From positions 1 through 19,926 of the forward strand of contig NZ_DASXVH010000047.1 in NCBI RefSeq assembly GCF_036504375.1: DNA of 19,926 bases. Direction: 5' to 3'. Shown here in pieces: positions 13,715 to 19,926 of this stretch (positions within the stretch are counted from its first letter, which is position 1; each line of letters starts with the position of its first letter). Made by a program: the position numbers and the translations under genes. The notes under the pieces were generated by a model. It was not told the origin of the DNA. It did no database searches and saw only the letters and a program-made list of their open reading frames with translations. This stretch comes from Novimethylophilus sp036504375. GTDB lineage: Bacteria > Pseudomonadota > Gammaproteobacteria > Burkholderiales > Methylophilaceae.

Positions 13715-14901
13715 GGACGCGACTCCCGATCACGGCTACGGAATGCATCGCGCGAACGTGCGTCTGCATCCGGATTGATAGTTGGCGCAGGTGCAGGTTG
13801 CTGGCTGGCCGCAGGCTGCTGAACTGCCGGAGGCGGGGCGCCCATCAGTTTGTCCAGCGGCAAATAAAGCATGCTGCCGCTACCCGATTTCTGATCCACC
13901 ACCACCTTGCTGGAATTGGACAGCACTTGCTCCTGCGACTCCAGATACAAGCGCTGGCGGGTTACCTGCGGCGCCTTTTCATATTGCGCCAGCACTTGCG
14001 AGAAACGACTGGCATTACCCTGCGCTTCGTTGATCACGCGCTGCTTGTAGCCGCTGGCTTCTTCCAGCAAGCGTGCCGCATTGCCCCGCGCCTTGGGGAT
14101 TACGTCATTGGCGTACGCCTGGCCTTCGTTCTTTTGACGTTCCAGATCCTGGCCGGCTTTCACCGCATCGTCGAACGCCGCCTGCACCTGCTCCGGCGGC
14201 TGGGCGTTCTGCATCGTGACGCTGACGACATTGATGCCGGAATGGTAGCGGTCAAGAATATCCTGCATCAATTTCTTGGCCTGCACCGCCACCTCGGCGC
14301 GCCCTTCATACAGCACGAAATCCATGCGGCTCTTGCCGACGATCTCGCGAATCGCCGTTTCCGCGGTACTGCGTACGGCCTCCTCTGGATCGCGGTTGTT
14401 GAACAGGAAATCCTCCGGATTTTTCAAATTGAACTGCACGGCGAACTGCAGATCGATGATGTTTTCATCATCCGTCAGCATCAGCGACTCCTTGAGTTCG
14501 CGGCTACGGCCAGGCCCGGCCTCGCCGCGGCCGCGATAGCCGACTTCAATCGTGCGTACCTGCTCAAGATTGACGATGTTTACCGACTCGACAGGATAAG
14601 GCATATGCCAGCGCGGGCCCGGCATGGTGGTTTCGACATGCTTGCCGAAACGCAGCACCACGCCGCGCTTGCCCTGATCCACGATATAAAAGCCGGTACC
14701 CAGCCAGATAACGGCGATCAGCAATGCTATCAGGCCGAAGCCGAAAGGATTTTGCACCGGCGGCGCGGAAGTTTGCGGAGCGCCTCTGCCGCCTTTGCCG
14801 AAAAGGGCATTCAGGCGGCGTGTCAGATCGCGCATGATTTCATCCAGATCCGGCGGGCCGTCGTTTTTCTTGCCGCCCCACCCTGGGTCGTTCGATGCCA
14901 T
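13711..14901 (-). CDS. hflK: HflK, SPFH-domain partner of HflC
   Basis: HflK pairs with HflC to form the FtsH-associated HflKC complex in the inner membrane. The 396-residue protein has a Gly/Pro/Lys-rich cytoplasmic N-terminus (1-50), a membrane segment at about 55-75, an SPFH domain (GFYIVDQGKRGVVLRFG onwards), a coiled-coil region (about 240-330) and a Pro/Gln/Ala-rich tail (about 350-396). ATG 14901 has GGAG about 6 nt upstream. The gene starts 15 nt after the hflX stop, the largest gap in this eleven-gene run, and its stop overlaps the hflC start. Confidence 0.97.
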   Translation of the reverse strand: MASNDPGWGGKKNDGPPDLDEIMRDLTRRLNALFGKGGRGAPQTSAPPVQNPFGFGLIALLIAVIWLGTGFYIVDQGKRGVVLRFGKHVETTMPGPRWHMPYPVESVNIVNLEQVRTIEVGYRGRGEAGPGRSRELKESLMLTDDENIIDLQFAVQFNLKNPEDFLFNNRDPEEAVRSTAETAIREIVGKSRMDFVLYEGRAEVAVQAKKLMQDILDRYHSGINVVSVTMQNAQPPEQVQAAFDDAVKAGQDLERQKNEGQAYANDVIPKARGNAARLLEEASGYKQRVINEAQGNASRFSQVLAQYEKAPQVTRQRLYLESQEQVLSNSSKVVVDQKSGSGSMLYLPLDKLMGAPPPAVQQPAASQQPAPAPTINPDADARSRDAFRSRDRESRP

Positions 14902-14916
14902 AGTTGCTCCGAAAAA

Positions 14917-16044
14917 TTATACCGTAGCCGGAATCGGCCGCATTTGCTCTGTATGGGGTTGATGAAGCTCACTGAGTGCTTGTCGAATCAGCTCGATACC
15001 GGCTCCCTGCTCCGCCGATACCCAAACTTTCGCAATTTTACCATACTCATCGCGCTCCATGCCCGGCGTCATTGAGACAGCGTCTATCTTGTTCATCACC
15101 AGCAATTGCGGCACATCCTGCGCGCCGATTTCCGCCAGTACCTTGTTGACTTCGGCAATCTGTTCTTCGCGTGCCGGGCTTGCCACATCCACCACATGCA
15201 GCAGCAGATCGGCCTGCGCCGCCTCTTCCAGCGTGGCACCGAATGCCTCCACCAGCGTATGCGGCAAGTTACGGATAAAGCCGACGGTATCCGACACAAC
15301 CACCGGCCCGCATTCCGGAATGAAGAGCTTGCGCGAAGTCGTATCCAAGGTGGCGAACAACTGGTCCGCGGCATACACCCCGGACTGGGTAAGTCGGTTG
15401 AACAGCGTGGATTTTCCGGCATTGGTATAGCCCACCAGGGACACCGACAAGACGCCGGAGCGCTTGCGCGCGCGCCGCTGCATACCGCGCTGCTGCGCCA
15501 GTTTGGCCAGTTTTTCCCGCAGCATCTTGACGCGGTTGCGTATCATGCGCCGGTCCAGTTCCAGCTGCGTTTCGCCGGGGCCGCCGCGCACGCCGATGCC
15601 GCCTTTTTGCCGCTCCAGGTGAGTCCAGCCCCGCACCAGGCGGGTGGACAGATGCTCCATTTGCGCAAGCTCGACCTGCAGCTTGCCTTCGTGGCTTTTT
15701 GCCCGCTGGGCAAAAATATCCAGGATCAGGCCGGTACGGTCCGCCACTCGGCAGGCTAATGTTTTTTCCAGATTGCGCTGCTGGGCGGGGGATAGTTCGT
15801 GATTGAAGACGGCAACCTGGGCTTCGCTTTCGCGCAATGCGGCGGCAACCTCTTCCGCCTTGCCGCTGCCGACGAACAGCGCGGCATCCGGCTTGGCCCG
15901 CTTGCCTTCAACTACGGCACGCACTTCCAGCCCCGCGCTCACTGTCAGGTGTCGCAACTCTGTCAAACTATCTTCGTAACCCTTGCCGCCGAAATCAAGG
16001 CTTACCAAGACAGCGGCATCGCCGCCACCATGACGATCAAACAT
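14917..16044 (-). CDS. hflX: GTPase HflX, ribosome-splitting factor
   Basis: HflX is a translational GTPase-like protein that binds the 50S subunit and splits stalled or heat-damaged ribosomes. Of 375 residues, the N-terminal HflX domain (1-190) includes LFVGSGKAEEV, NHELSPAQQRNLE and THLERQKGG. The G domain carries G1 GYTNAGKS (205-212), G3 DTVG (252-255) and G4 NKID (318-321). ATG 16044 is chosen over the TTG one codon earlier because MFDRHG matches E. coli HflX; it shares one base with the hfq stop (TGATG). An additional glycine appears in the loop at 151-160 (GVRGGPGETQ, where E. coli has RGPGETQ). The hfq-hflX-hflK-hflC order is conserved in proteobacteria. Confidence 0.96.
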   Translation of the reverse strand: MFDRHGGGDAAVLVSLDFGGKGYEDSLTELRHLTVSAGLEVRAVVEGKRAKPDAALFVGSGKAEEVAAALRESEAQVAVFNHELSPAQQRNLEKTLACRVADRTGLILDIFAQRAKSHEGKLQVELAQMEHLSTRLVRGWTHLERQKGGIGVRGGPGETQLELDRRMIRNRVKMLREKLAKLAQQRGMQRRARKRSGVLSVSLVGYTNAGKSTLFNRLTQSGVYAADQLFATLDTTSRKLFIPECGPVVVSDTVGFIRNLPHTLVEAFGATLEEAAQADLLLHVVDVASPAREEQIAEVNKVLAEIGAQDVPQLLVMNKIDAVSMTPGMERDEYGKIAKVWVSAEQGAGIELIRQALSELHQPHTEQMRPIPATV

Positions 16045-16286
16045 CAATCCTCAGCGGCCTCCTGCGTGTGCGGAATATTGACCGCCCGGCCCGGCACAAT
16101 GGTGGATATGGCGTGCTTGTATACCATTTGCGTAACGGTATTCTTGAGCAGTACCACGTATTGATCGAATGAATCCACTTGACCTTGGAGCTTGATGCCG
16201 TTGACCAGGTAAATGGAAACCGGCACATGCTCCTTTCGAAGCGTATTTAGAAAAGGATCTTGCAGTGTTTGGCCCTTCATGGTCAT
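16044..16286 (-). CDS. hfq: RNA chaperone Hfq
   Basis: Hfq forms a hexameric Sm-like ring that pairs small regulatory RNAs with their target mRNAs. The 80-residue protein carries both Sm motifs: the proximal-face residues in LQDPFLN (8-14), VNGIKLQGQ (28-36) and YKHA (56-59). The rim reads RKEH (17-20) where E. coli has RRER, a betaproteobacterial variant with fewer arginines. The C-terminal tail is short and acidic (TQEAAED). ATG 16286 has GGAG 6 nt upstream; a second ATG two codons later is less well placed. It heads the long minus-strand run and lies about 130 nt from the divergent beta-CASP gene. Confidence 0.97.
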   Translation of the reverse strand: MTMKGQTLQDPFLNTLRKEHVPVSIYLVNGIKLQGQVDSFDQYVVLLKNTVTQMVYKHAISTIVPGRAVNIPHTQEAAED

Positions 16287-16418
16287 GTGATGCTCCCTCT
16301 TTTGTGGGGTTATCTTGGAAATGCGTTAGAAACTGTACGCGATTTTTACCCATTCCGCTATATGAGGCGCAATAGTTCATGGTACCGTTATGGGGACACT
16401 TCTTACGAAAACAAGTCT
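16287..16418. promoter_or_regulatory. Divergent spacer between hfq and the beta-CASP nuclease gene
   Basis: This 132-nt region must hold the promoter of the hfq-led run on the minus strand and probably that of the beta-CASP gene on the plus strand. I could not find a -35/-10 pair with good spacing for either. A minus-strand TACAGT and a plus-strand TATATG resemble -10 boxes but lack convincing -35 partners. The call rests on position only. An hfq promoter further upstream, inside the divergent gene, is also possible. Confidence 0.35.
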
Positions 16419-17822
16419 ATGAAGCTCAGCTTTTACGGAGCAGCCGGAGAAGTTACCGGCTCATGCTATCTGGTTCAAACCGAGACATTCAGATTTTTAG
16501 TGGATTGCGGCATGTTTCAGGGCGGGCATGAGGCTGACCTGAAAAATCGCCAATTCCCGGCATTCGACCCGGCTTCCATCGATTTTGTATTGCTGACCCA
16601 CGCCCATATCGACCACTCCGGCTTGTTGCCACGTCTGGCTGCGCTGGGATTCCAGGGCCCCATTTACTGCACGGCCGCCACCGCCGAATTGCTGGACGTG
16701 ATGTTGCGCGACAGCGCTCATATCCAGGAAAAGGAAGCCGAATGGGAAGAACGCCATAATAACCATCGCAACAACCGCAGACCACGCTTTGAACCCCTGT
16801 ATTCGCTTGCCGATGTCGAGAAGTCGCTCAAGCTGCTGCATCGCCTGAATTATGACGCGGAAATCCGGCCCCATCCGGATGTCACATGCTCCTTCCGAGA
16901 TGCCGGCCACATCCTGGGCTCCGCCATCATCGAAATATGGGCAGAAGAATTCGGCCAACGCCGAAAAATCGTTTTTTCCGGCGACTTGGGCCAGCCGGGG
17001 CGCCCGCTTCTGCGCAACCCCACCTCCATCCGGCAAGCCGACGTGCTGCTGGTCGAATCCACTTATGGCAATCGCCTGCACAAGATGCTGCCGGATACCC
17101 TGGATGAACTGGTGCACGCCATCCACGACACGCTGGAAAGAAAGCATGGCAACGTCGTCATGCCGGCTTTCACTGTAGGCCGTACGCAGGAAATCCTTTA
17201 CCTGCTGATCGATCTTACCCGCCAGCGCCGCCTGCATGGCCTCAAAGTGTATGTCGATTCACCGCTGGCACTGTCGGCCACCGAAATCACCATGCGCCAT
17301 ATCGAACTATTCAACCAGGAAGCGCAGAAACTGATGGCGTGGGGCAAGGAGCGCCGCAAGGAAATGCCGGAAATCCGCTTCGTCCAGGACGTGGAGGAAT
17401 CCATGGCATTGAACGAGATCAAGTCCGGCGCCATCATCATTTCCGCCAGCGGCATGTGCGATGCCGGGCGCATCAAACACCATCTGCGCTGGAACCTCAG
17501 CCGCCCGGAATGCAGCATTCTGATTACCGGTTTTCAGGCCCTGGGCACGCTGGGGCGGCGGCTGGTGGACGGCGCCAAGCTGGTCAAACTGTTCGGTAAC
17601 GAAATTCCGGTACGTGCAAGCATCTACACCATAGGCGGACTATCGGCGCATGCCGATCAAGCCTCCTTGATGGGCTGGCTCAGCCATTTCAGCAAGCCGC
17701 CGCAGCAGACCTTCGTCGTGCACGGAGAGTCTGCCGCAGCGGAAATATTCGCCAATCGCGTGCGGGACGAGCTGAACTGGAATGTTCGCGTGCCCGAGTT
17801 GCACGAAGAACTGGAAATTTAA
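16419..17822 (+). CDS. Beta-CASP metallo-beta-lactamase family RNA nuclease
   Basis: The 467-residue protein is a metallo-beta-lactamase-fold hydrolase of the beta-CASP/RMMBL type (YSH1/CPSF-like), a family of RNA endo- or exonucleases. Visible motifs are the metal-binding HAHIDH (61-66), the DAGHILGS segment (motif 3) near 200, FSGDLG (motif 4), the beta-CASP helical insertion (about 225-370) with VMPAFTVGRTQEIL, and a C-terminal RMMBL region with IGGLSAHADQ and VHGE. ATG 16419 is the family start (MKLSFYGAAGEVTGS). The frame is open back to 16260, but that stretch overlaps hfq antisense. The Shine-Dalgarno sequence is weak. The stop codon interlocks with that of gltX. Substrate is unknown. 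Confidence 0.92.
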   Translation: MKLSFYGAAGEVTGSCYLVQTETFRFLVDCGMFQGGHEADLKNRQFPAFDPASIDFVLLTHAHIDHSGLLPRLAALGFQGPIYCTAATAELLDVMLRDSAHIQEKEAEWEERHNNHRNNRRPRFEPLYSLADVEKSLKLLHRLNYDAEIRPHPDVTCSFRDAGHILGSAIIEIWAEEFGQRRKIVFSGDLGQPGRPLLRNPTSIRQADVLLVESTYGNRLHKMLPDTLDELVHAIHDTLERKHGNVVMPAFTVGRTQEILYLLIDLTRQRRLHGLKVYVDSPLALSATEITMRHIELFNQEAQKLMAWGKERRKEMPEIRFVQDVEESMALNEIKSGAIIISASGMCDAGRIKHHLRWNLSRPECSILITGFQALGTLGRRLVDGAKLVKLFGNEIPVRASIYTIGGLSAHADQASLMGWLSHFSKPPQQTFVVHGESAAAEIFANRVRDELNWNVRVPELHEELEI

Positions 17823-19213
17823 ACGCCAAGATAGCCGTTGAGACGGCGCAGCGTTTCGTCGCGGCCCAGCAGCGCCAACACCGCATCCACGCTGGGCGTC
17901 TGGGCAATGCCGGCCACCATTACACGCAACGGCATCGCCACTTTGGGAAATTTGAGCCCATTGGCCGTCACCGCTTCCTGGATGGCGTCATGCAGCACTG
18001 CCTGCGTCCATTCTCCCGCAGCCAGTTTTTCCGTTAAGGCTTTGAGCACCGGCATCACATCCGGCGTCAGGTGTTTTCCCAACAAGTCGTCTGCGGGATG
18101 GATCTGCCGGTAGAAATATTCTACCGCGTCGGCCAGTTCGTTCAGGTTCGCCGCCCGCTCCTTATATAGACCGAGCACGCCGGCCAGATCCGGCCCGCCC
18201 GCCGTCGCGATGCCGCGCGCTGCAAGACGCTTGGTCACTTCGGTCGCCAGCCGCGAATTATCGGCCAGCTTCAAATAGTGCGCATTCAGCCAGTTGAGCT
18301 TTTCAGTATTGAACTGCGCGGCCGAAGGCGTGATATGGTCGAGGTCGAACCATGTGCAGAACTGTTCCATGCTGAAAATTTCATCGTCGCCGTGGCTCCA
18401 GCCCAGCCGGGCCAGATAGTTCAGCACCGCCTCCGGCAGATAACCGTCCTCGTCGTATTGCATCACGCTGACCGCGCCGTGGCGCTTGGAGAGCTTCTGC
18501 CCATCGTCGCCCAGGATCATCGACAGATGCGCATACTGCGGCACCTGCGCATTCAGCGCCTTGAGTATGTTGATCTGGCGCGGCGTATTGTTGACGTGAT
18601 CGTCGCCGCGGATGACGTGCGTGATCTGCATATCCCAGTCGTCCACCACCACGCAGAAGTTATAGGTCGGCGTACCGTCGGCGCGCGCAATAATGAGGTC
18701 GTCCAGTTCATTGTTGGCGATCGCGATGCGCCCCTTGACCTGGTCGTCCCAGGCCACGATGCCATCCAATGGATTTTTGAAGCGGATGACGGGCTCTACC
18801 CCGCCCGGCACAGGCGGCAAGGTCTTGCCCGGCTCCGGCCGCCAAGTGCCGTCGTAGCGCGGCTTGAGCCCGGCTGCCATTTGCTTTTCCCGCATCGCGT
18901 CGAGCGCTTCCCGGCTGCTGTAACAGCGGTATGCCTTGCCCTCCTCCAGCAATTGCGCGATAACCTGCTTGTACCTATCCATGCGCTGCATCTGGTAAAA
19001 CGGGCCTTCGTCGTAATTCAGCCCGAGCCAGTTCATGCCGTCCAGAATCGCCTGCACGGCTTCCGGCGTTGAGCGCGCGACATCGGTATCCTCGATGCGC
19101 AGGATAAAGACCCCCTGATGGTGGCGGGCGTACGCCCATGAAAACAGCGCGGTGCGAGCACCGCCGATATGCAGGAAACCGGTGGGGCTGGGGGCAAAAC
19201 GGGTGCGTATCAT
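17819..19213 (-). CDS. gltX: Glutamyl-tRNA synthetase
   Basis: GltX charges tRNA-Glu with glutamate. The 464-residue class I synthetase is full length. It has FAPSPTGFLHIGG with the HIGH-type motif at 15-18, the glutamate/ATP site RIEDTD (39-44), IRGDDHVNNT (201-210) and the KMSKS-type KLSKR at 240-244, followed by an anticodon-binding C-terminal domain. ATG 19213 gives the canonical MIRTRFAPSPTG; a TTG one codon earlier is slightly better spaced from AAGGA and is an alternative. A zinc-type cysteine cluster is not obvious near residue 100. Whether it also charges tRNA-Gln cannot be read here. It faces the beta-CASP gene tail to tail with no terminator between them. Confidence 0.97.
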   Translation of the reverse strand: MIRTRFAPSPTGFLHIGGARTALFSWAYARHHQGVFILRIEDTDVARSTPEAVQAILDGMNWLGLNYDEGPFYQMQRMDRYKQVIAQLLEEGKAYRCYSSREALDAMREKQMAAGLKPRYDGTWRPEPGKTLPPVPGGVEPVIRFKNPLDGIVAWDDQVKGRIAIANNELDDLIIARADGTPTYNFCVVVDDWDMQITHVIRGDDHVNNTPRQINILKALNAQVPQYAHLSMILGDDGQKLSKRHGAVSVMQYDEDGYLPEAVLNYLARLGWSHGDDEIFSMEQFCTWFDLDHITPSAAQFNTEKLNWLNAHYLKLADNSRLATEVTKRLAARGIATAGGPDLAGVLGLYKERAANLNELADAVEYFYRQIHPADDLLGKHLTPDVMPVLKALTEKLAAGEWTQAVLHDAIQEAVTANGLKFPKVAMPLRVMVAGIAQTPSVDAVLALLGRDETLRRLNGYLGV

Positions 19214-19245
19214 CAATCGATCATTCCTTACAAAATCCAGAGCGC

Positions 19246-19280
19246 ATTTTAACTCTGATGTCTCATCGGCTCGCGCTTAT
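19246..19280 (-). promoter_or_regulatory. Possible gltX promoter
   Basis: A -10-like TAAAAT (complement of 19246-19251) lies about 33 nt upstream of the gltX start. The hexamer 17 nt further upstream is a poor -35 match, so this may be an activator-dependent or weak promoter, or chance. It lies between the ppiD terminator and gltX, where a promoter is needed. Confidence 0.4.
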
Positions 19281-19289
19281 TTACCCAAC

Positions 19290-19316
19290 AAAAAAAGGCG
19301 ACCATGGCCGCCTTTT
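19290..19316 (-). terminator. Rho-independent terminator of the ppiD-like gene
   Basis: An 8-bp stem pairs AAAAGGCG (19293-19300) with CGCCTTTT (19309-19316) around an 8-nt loop. On the minus strand it ends in seven U (complement of 19290-19296). It lies 26 nt after the ppiD stop codon and isolates that gene from gltX. Confidence 0.9.
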
Positions 19317-19342
19317 AGCTGATCCCCATCCAGGGGAATCAA

Positions 19343-19926
19343 TTACTGCTGACTATTTTTTGCGTTCAGCAAATCCTGGTTGATCTTGACCTCGGCGTGT
19401 TCGCGCAGCGATCTCATGTAGGTGGCCAGATATTCTGCGCCAAGCGCGGTCGTGTACCCGGCATTGACAGATTTTCTGCTTTCGGCGTCCAGCTTCTGCA
19501 GACCGTCCTCAACTGCACTGAGCCTGATCAGGACATAGCCGCCATCCTTGCCGGCTGCGCCGACATAGGCAGGCAGCCTGGAACCATCCATGCGGAAGGC
19601 CTGCTTCAAGACCCCATCCGAAAGCCCCTGCGGATTCTGACGGTCGATTTTGACCGGCGTCGTCCACCCGACACTGGCGGCATCGCCACCCTTCTTCAGA
19701 TCAGCCAACACTTTTTCACCCTGCTGCATGGCCAGCTTGGCCGCCAGCATGTGCTTGAGCTTATCTTCGACGCCAGCTTTGACCTCGTCAAACGGCTTCA
19801 TGCTGGCTGGCCTTGCCTCGGCCACGCGCGCAGCGGCAAGCGTATTGGGAGTAACCTCCACGGCTTCGGTATTGCGTTTTTCCTTGCGCACCTCGTCGGA
19901 AAAGATTTCGCTCGCCAGTTTGTCAT
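19343..19926 (-). CDS. ppiD: C-terminal part of a PpiD-like periplasmic foldase (cut by window end)
   Basis: About 194 C-terminal residues are visible; the gene continues beyond the right edge, so no start is in the window. The sequence matches the region after the parvulin domain of PpiD, an inner-membrane-anchored periplasmic chaperone that helps outer-membrane and secreted proteins fold. It includes DKLASEIFSDEV, EAVEVTPNTLAAARV, a KPFDEVKAGVEDKL helix and the closing ADLKKGG and GGYVLIRLS segments. It ends in LLNAKNSQQ. The catalytic parvulin domain and N-terminal membrane anchor are not visible, so a related SurA/PpiC-type protein cannot be fully excluded. A strong terminator follows. 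Confidence 0.85.
   Translation of the reverse strand, partial: DKLASEIFSDEVRKEKRNTEAVEVTPNTLAAARVAEARPASMKPFDEVKAGVEDKLKHMLAAKLAMQQGEKVLADLKKGGDAASVGWTTPVKIDRQNPQGLSDGVLKQAFRMDGSRLPAYVGAAGKDGGYVLIRLSAVEDGLQKLDAESRKSVNAGYTTALGAEYLATYMRSLREHAEVKINQDLLNAKNSQQ

Noticed and set aside
13648..15075. Long open frame (475 codons) on the plus strand opposite hflK, hflC and hflX
   Set aside because: It is antisense to well-supported genes, crosses gene borders, is rich in H, R, Q and A as expected of a mirror frame, and matches no family.
16260..16418. 53-codon N-terminal extension of the beta-CASP gene
   Set aside because: It overlaps hfq antisense, and the canonical MKLSFYGAAGEVTG start lies at 16419.
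19213..19224. Three-codon frame (ATG ATC GAT TGA) overlapping the gltX start as a regulatory leader peptide
   Set aside because: Its ATG abuts the Shine-Dalgarno sequence, leaving no spacing for initiation; it is probably a by-product of repeated ATGATCGAT-like bases.

Overview
This window looks like the chromosome of a betaproteobacterium, probably from the Nitrosomonadales or a methylotroph-like lineage. The evidence is the gene order hfq-hflX-hflK-hflC-DUF2065-hisZ-purA, the blocks dnaX-ybaB-recR and mtaD-ubiG-gph next to ompA, a HisZ-type histidine regulatory subunit, and betaproteobacterial Hfq, HflX and PpiD sequences. Genus cannot be fixed by eye. No insertion sequence, phage gene, CRISPR array or tRNA gene was seen.

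Layout. Positions 1-243 are an AT-rich non-coding leader ending in a promoter for the SRP 4.5S RNA gene (ffs, about 244-338). A forward block follows: dnaX, the nucleoid protein gene ybaB and recR. Facing it on the minus strand are gph, ubiG and an SAH/MTA deaminase gene (mtaD), whose ends overlap. ompA (minus) has its own terminator and a good sigma-70 promoter. A run of eleven minus-strand genes then extends from hfq (16286) down to 6943, with gaps of at most 15 nt or small overlaps: hfq, hflX, hflK, hflC, a DUF2065 small membrane protein, hisZ, purA, an archaeal-type flavoprotein (dmrB-like), a DUF6513/dihydropteroate-synthase-like protein, a DUF447 protein and mfnB. Upstream of hfq lies a divergent beta-CASP metallo-beta-lactamase gene, whose stop codon interlocks with that of the convergent gltX. 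The window ends inside a ppiD-like foldase gene with a clear terminator.

The most interesting part is 6943-10137. These four genes are archaeal-type functions linked to the tetrahydromethanopterin (H4MPT) and methanofuran/methylofuran C1 cofactors: a dihydromethanopterin-reductase-type flavoprotein, a pterin-binding TIM-barrel protein, a DUF447 protein of unknown role and 4-(hydroxymethyl)-2-furancarboxaldehyde-phosphate synthase. They overlap one another (ATGA junctions, one 25-nt overlap) and follow purA by 3 nt. A C1 cofactor module therefore appears to be appended to a housekeeping RNA/protease/purine operon. The C1-transfer enzymes themselves (fae, mtdB, mch, fhc) are not in the window, so the pathway must be completed elsewhere if it works.

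Other gene relations are conventional: DnaX, YbaB and RecR in replication and recombination, UbiG in quinone methylation with MtaD plausibly consuming its SAH by-product, and Gph in clearing phosphoglycolate.
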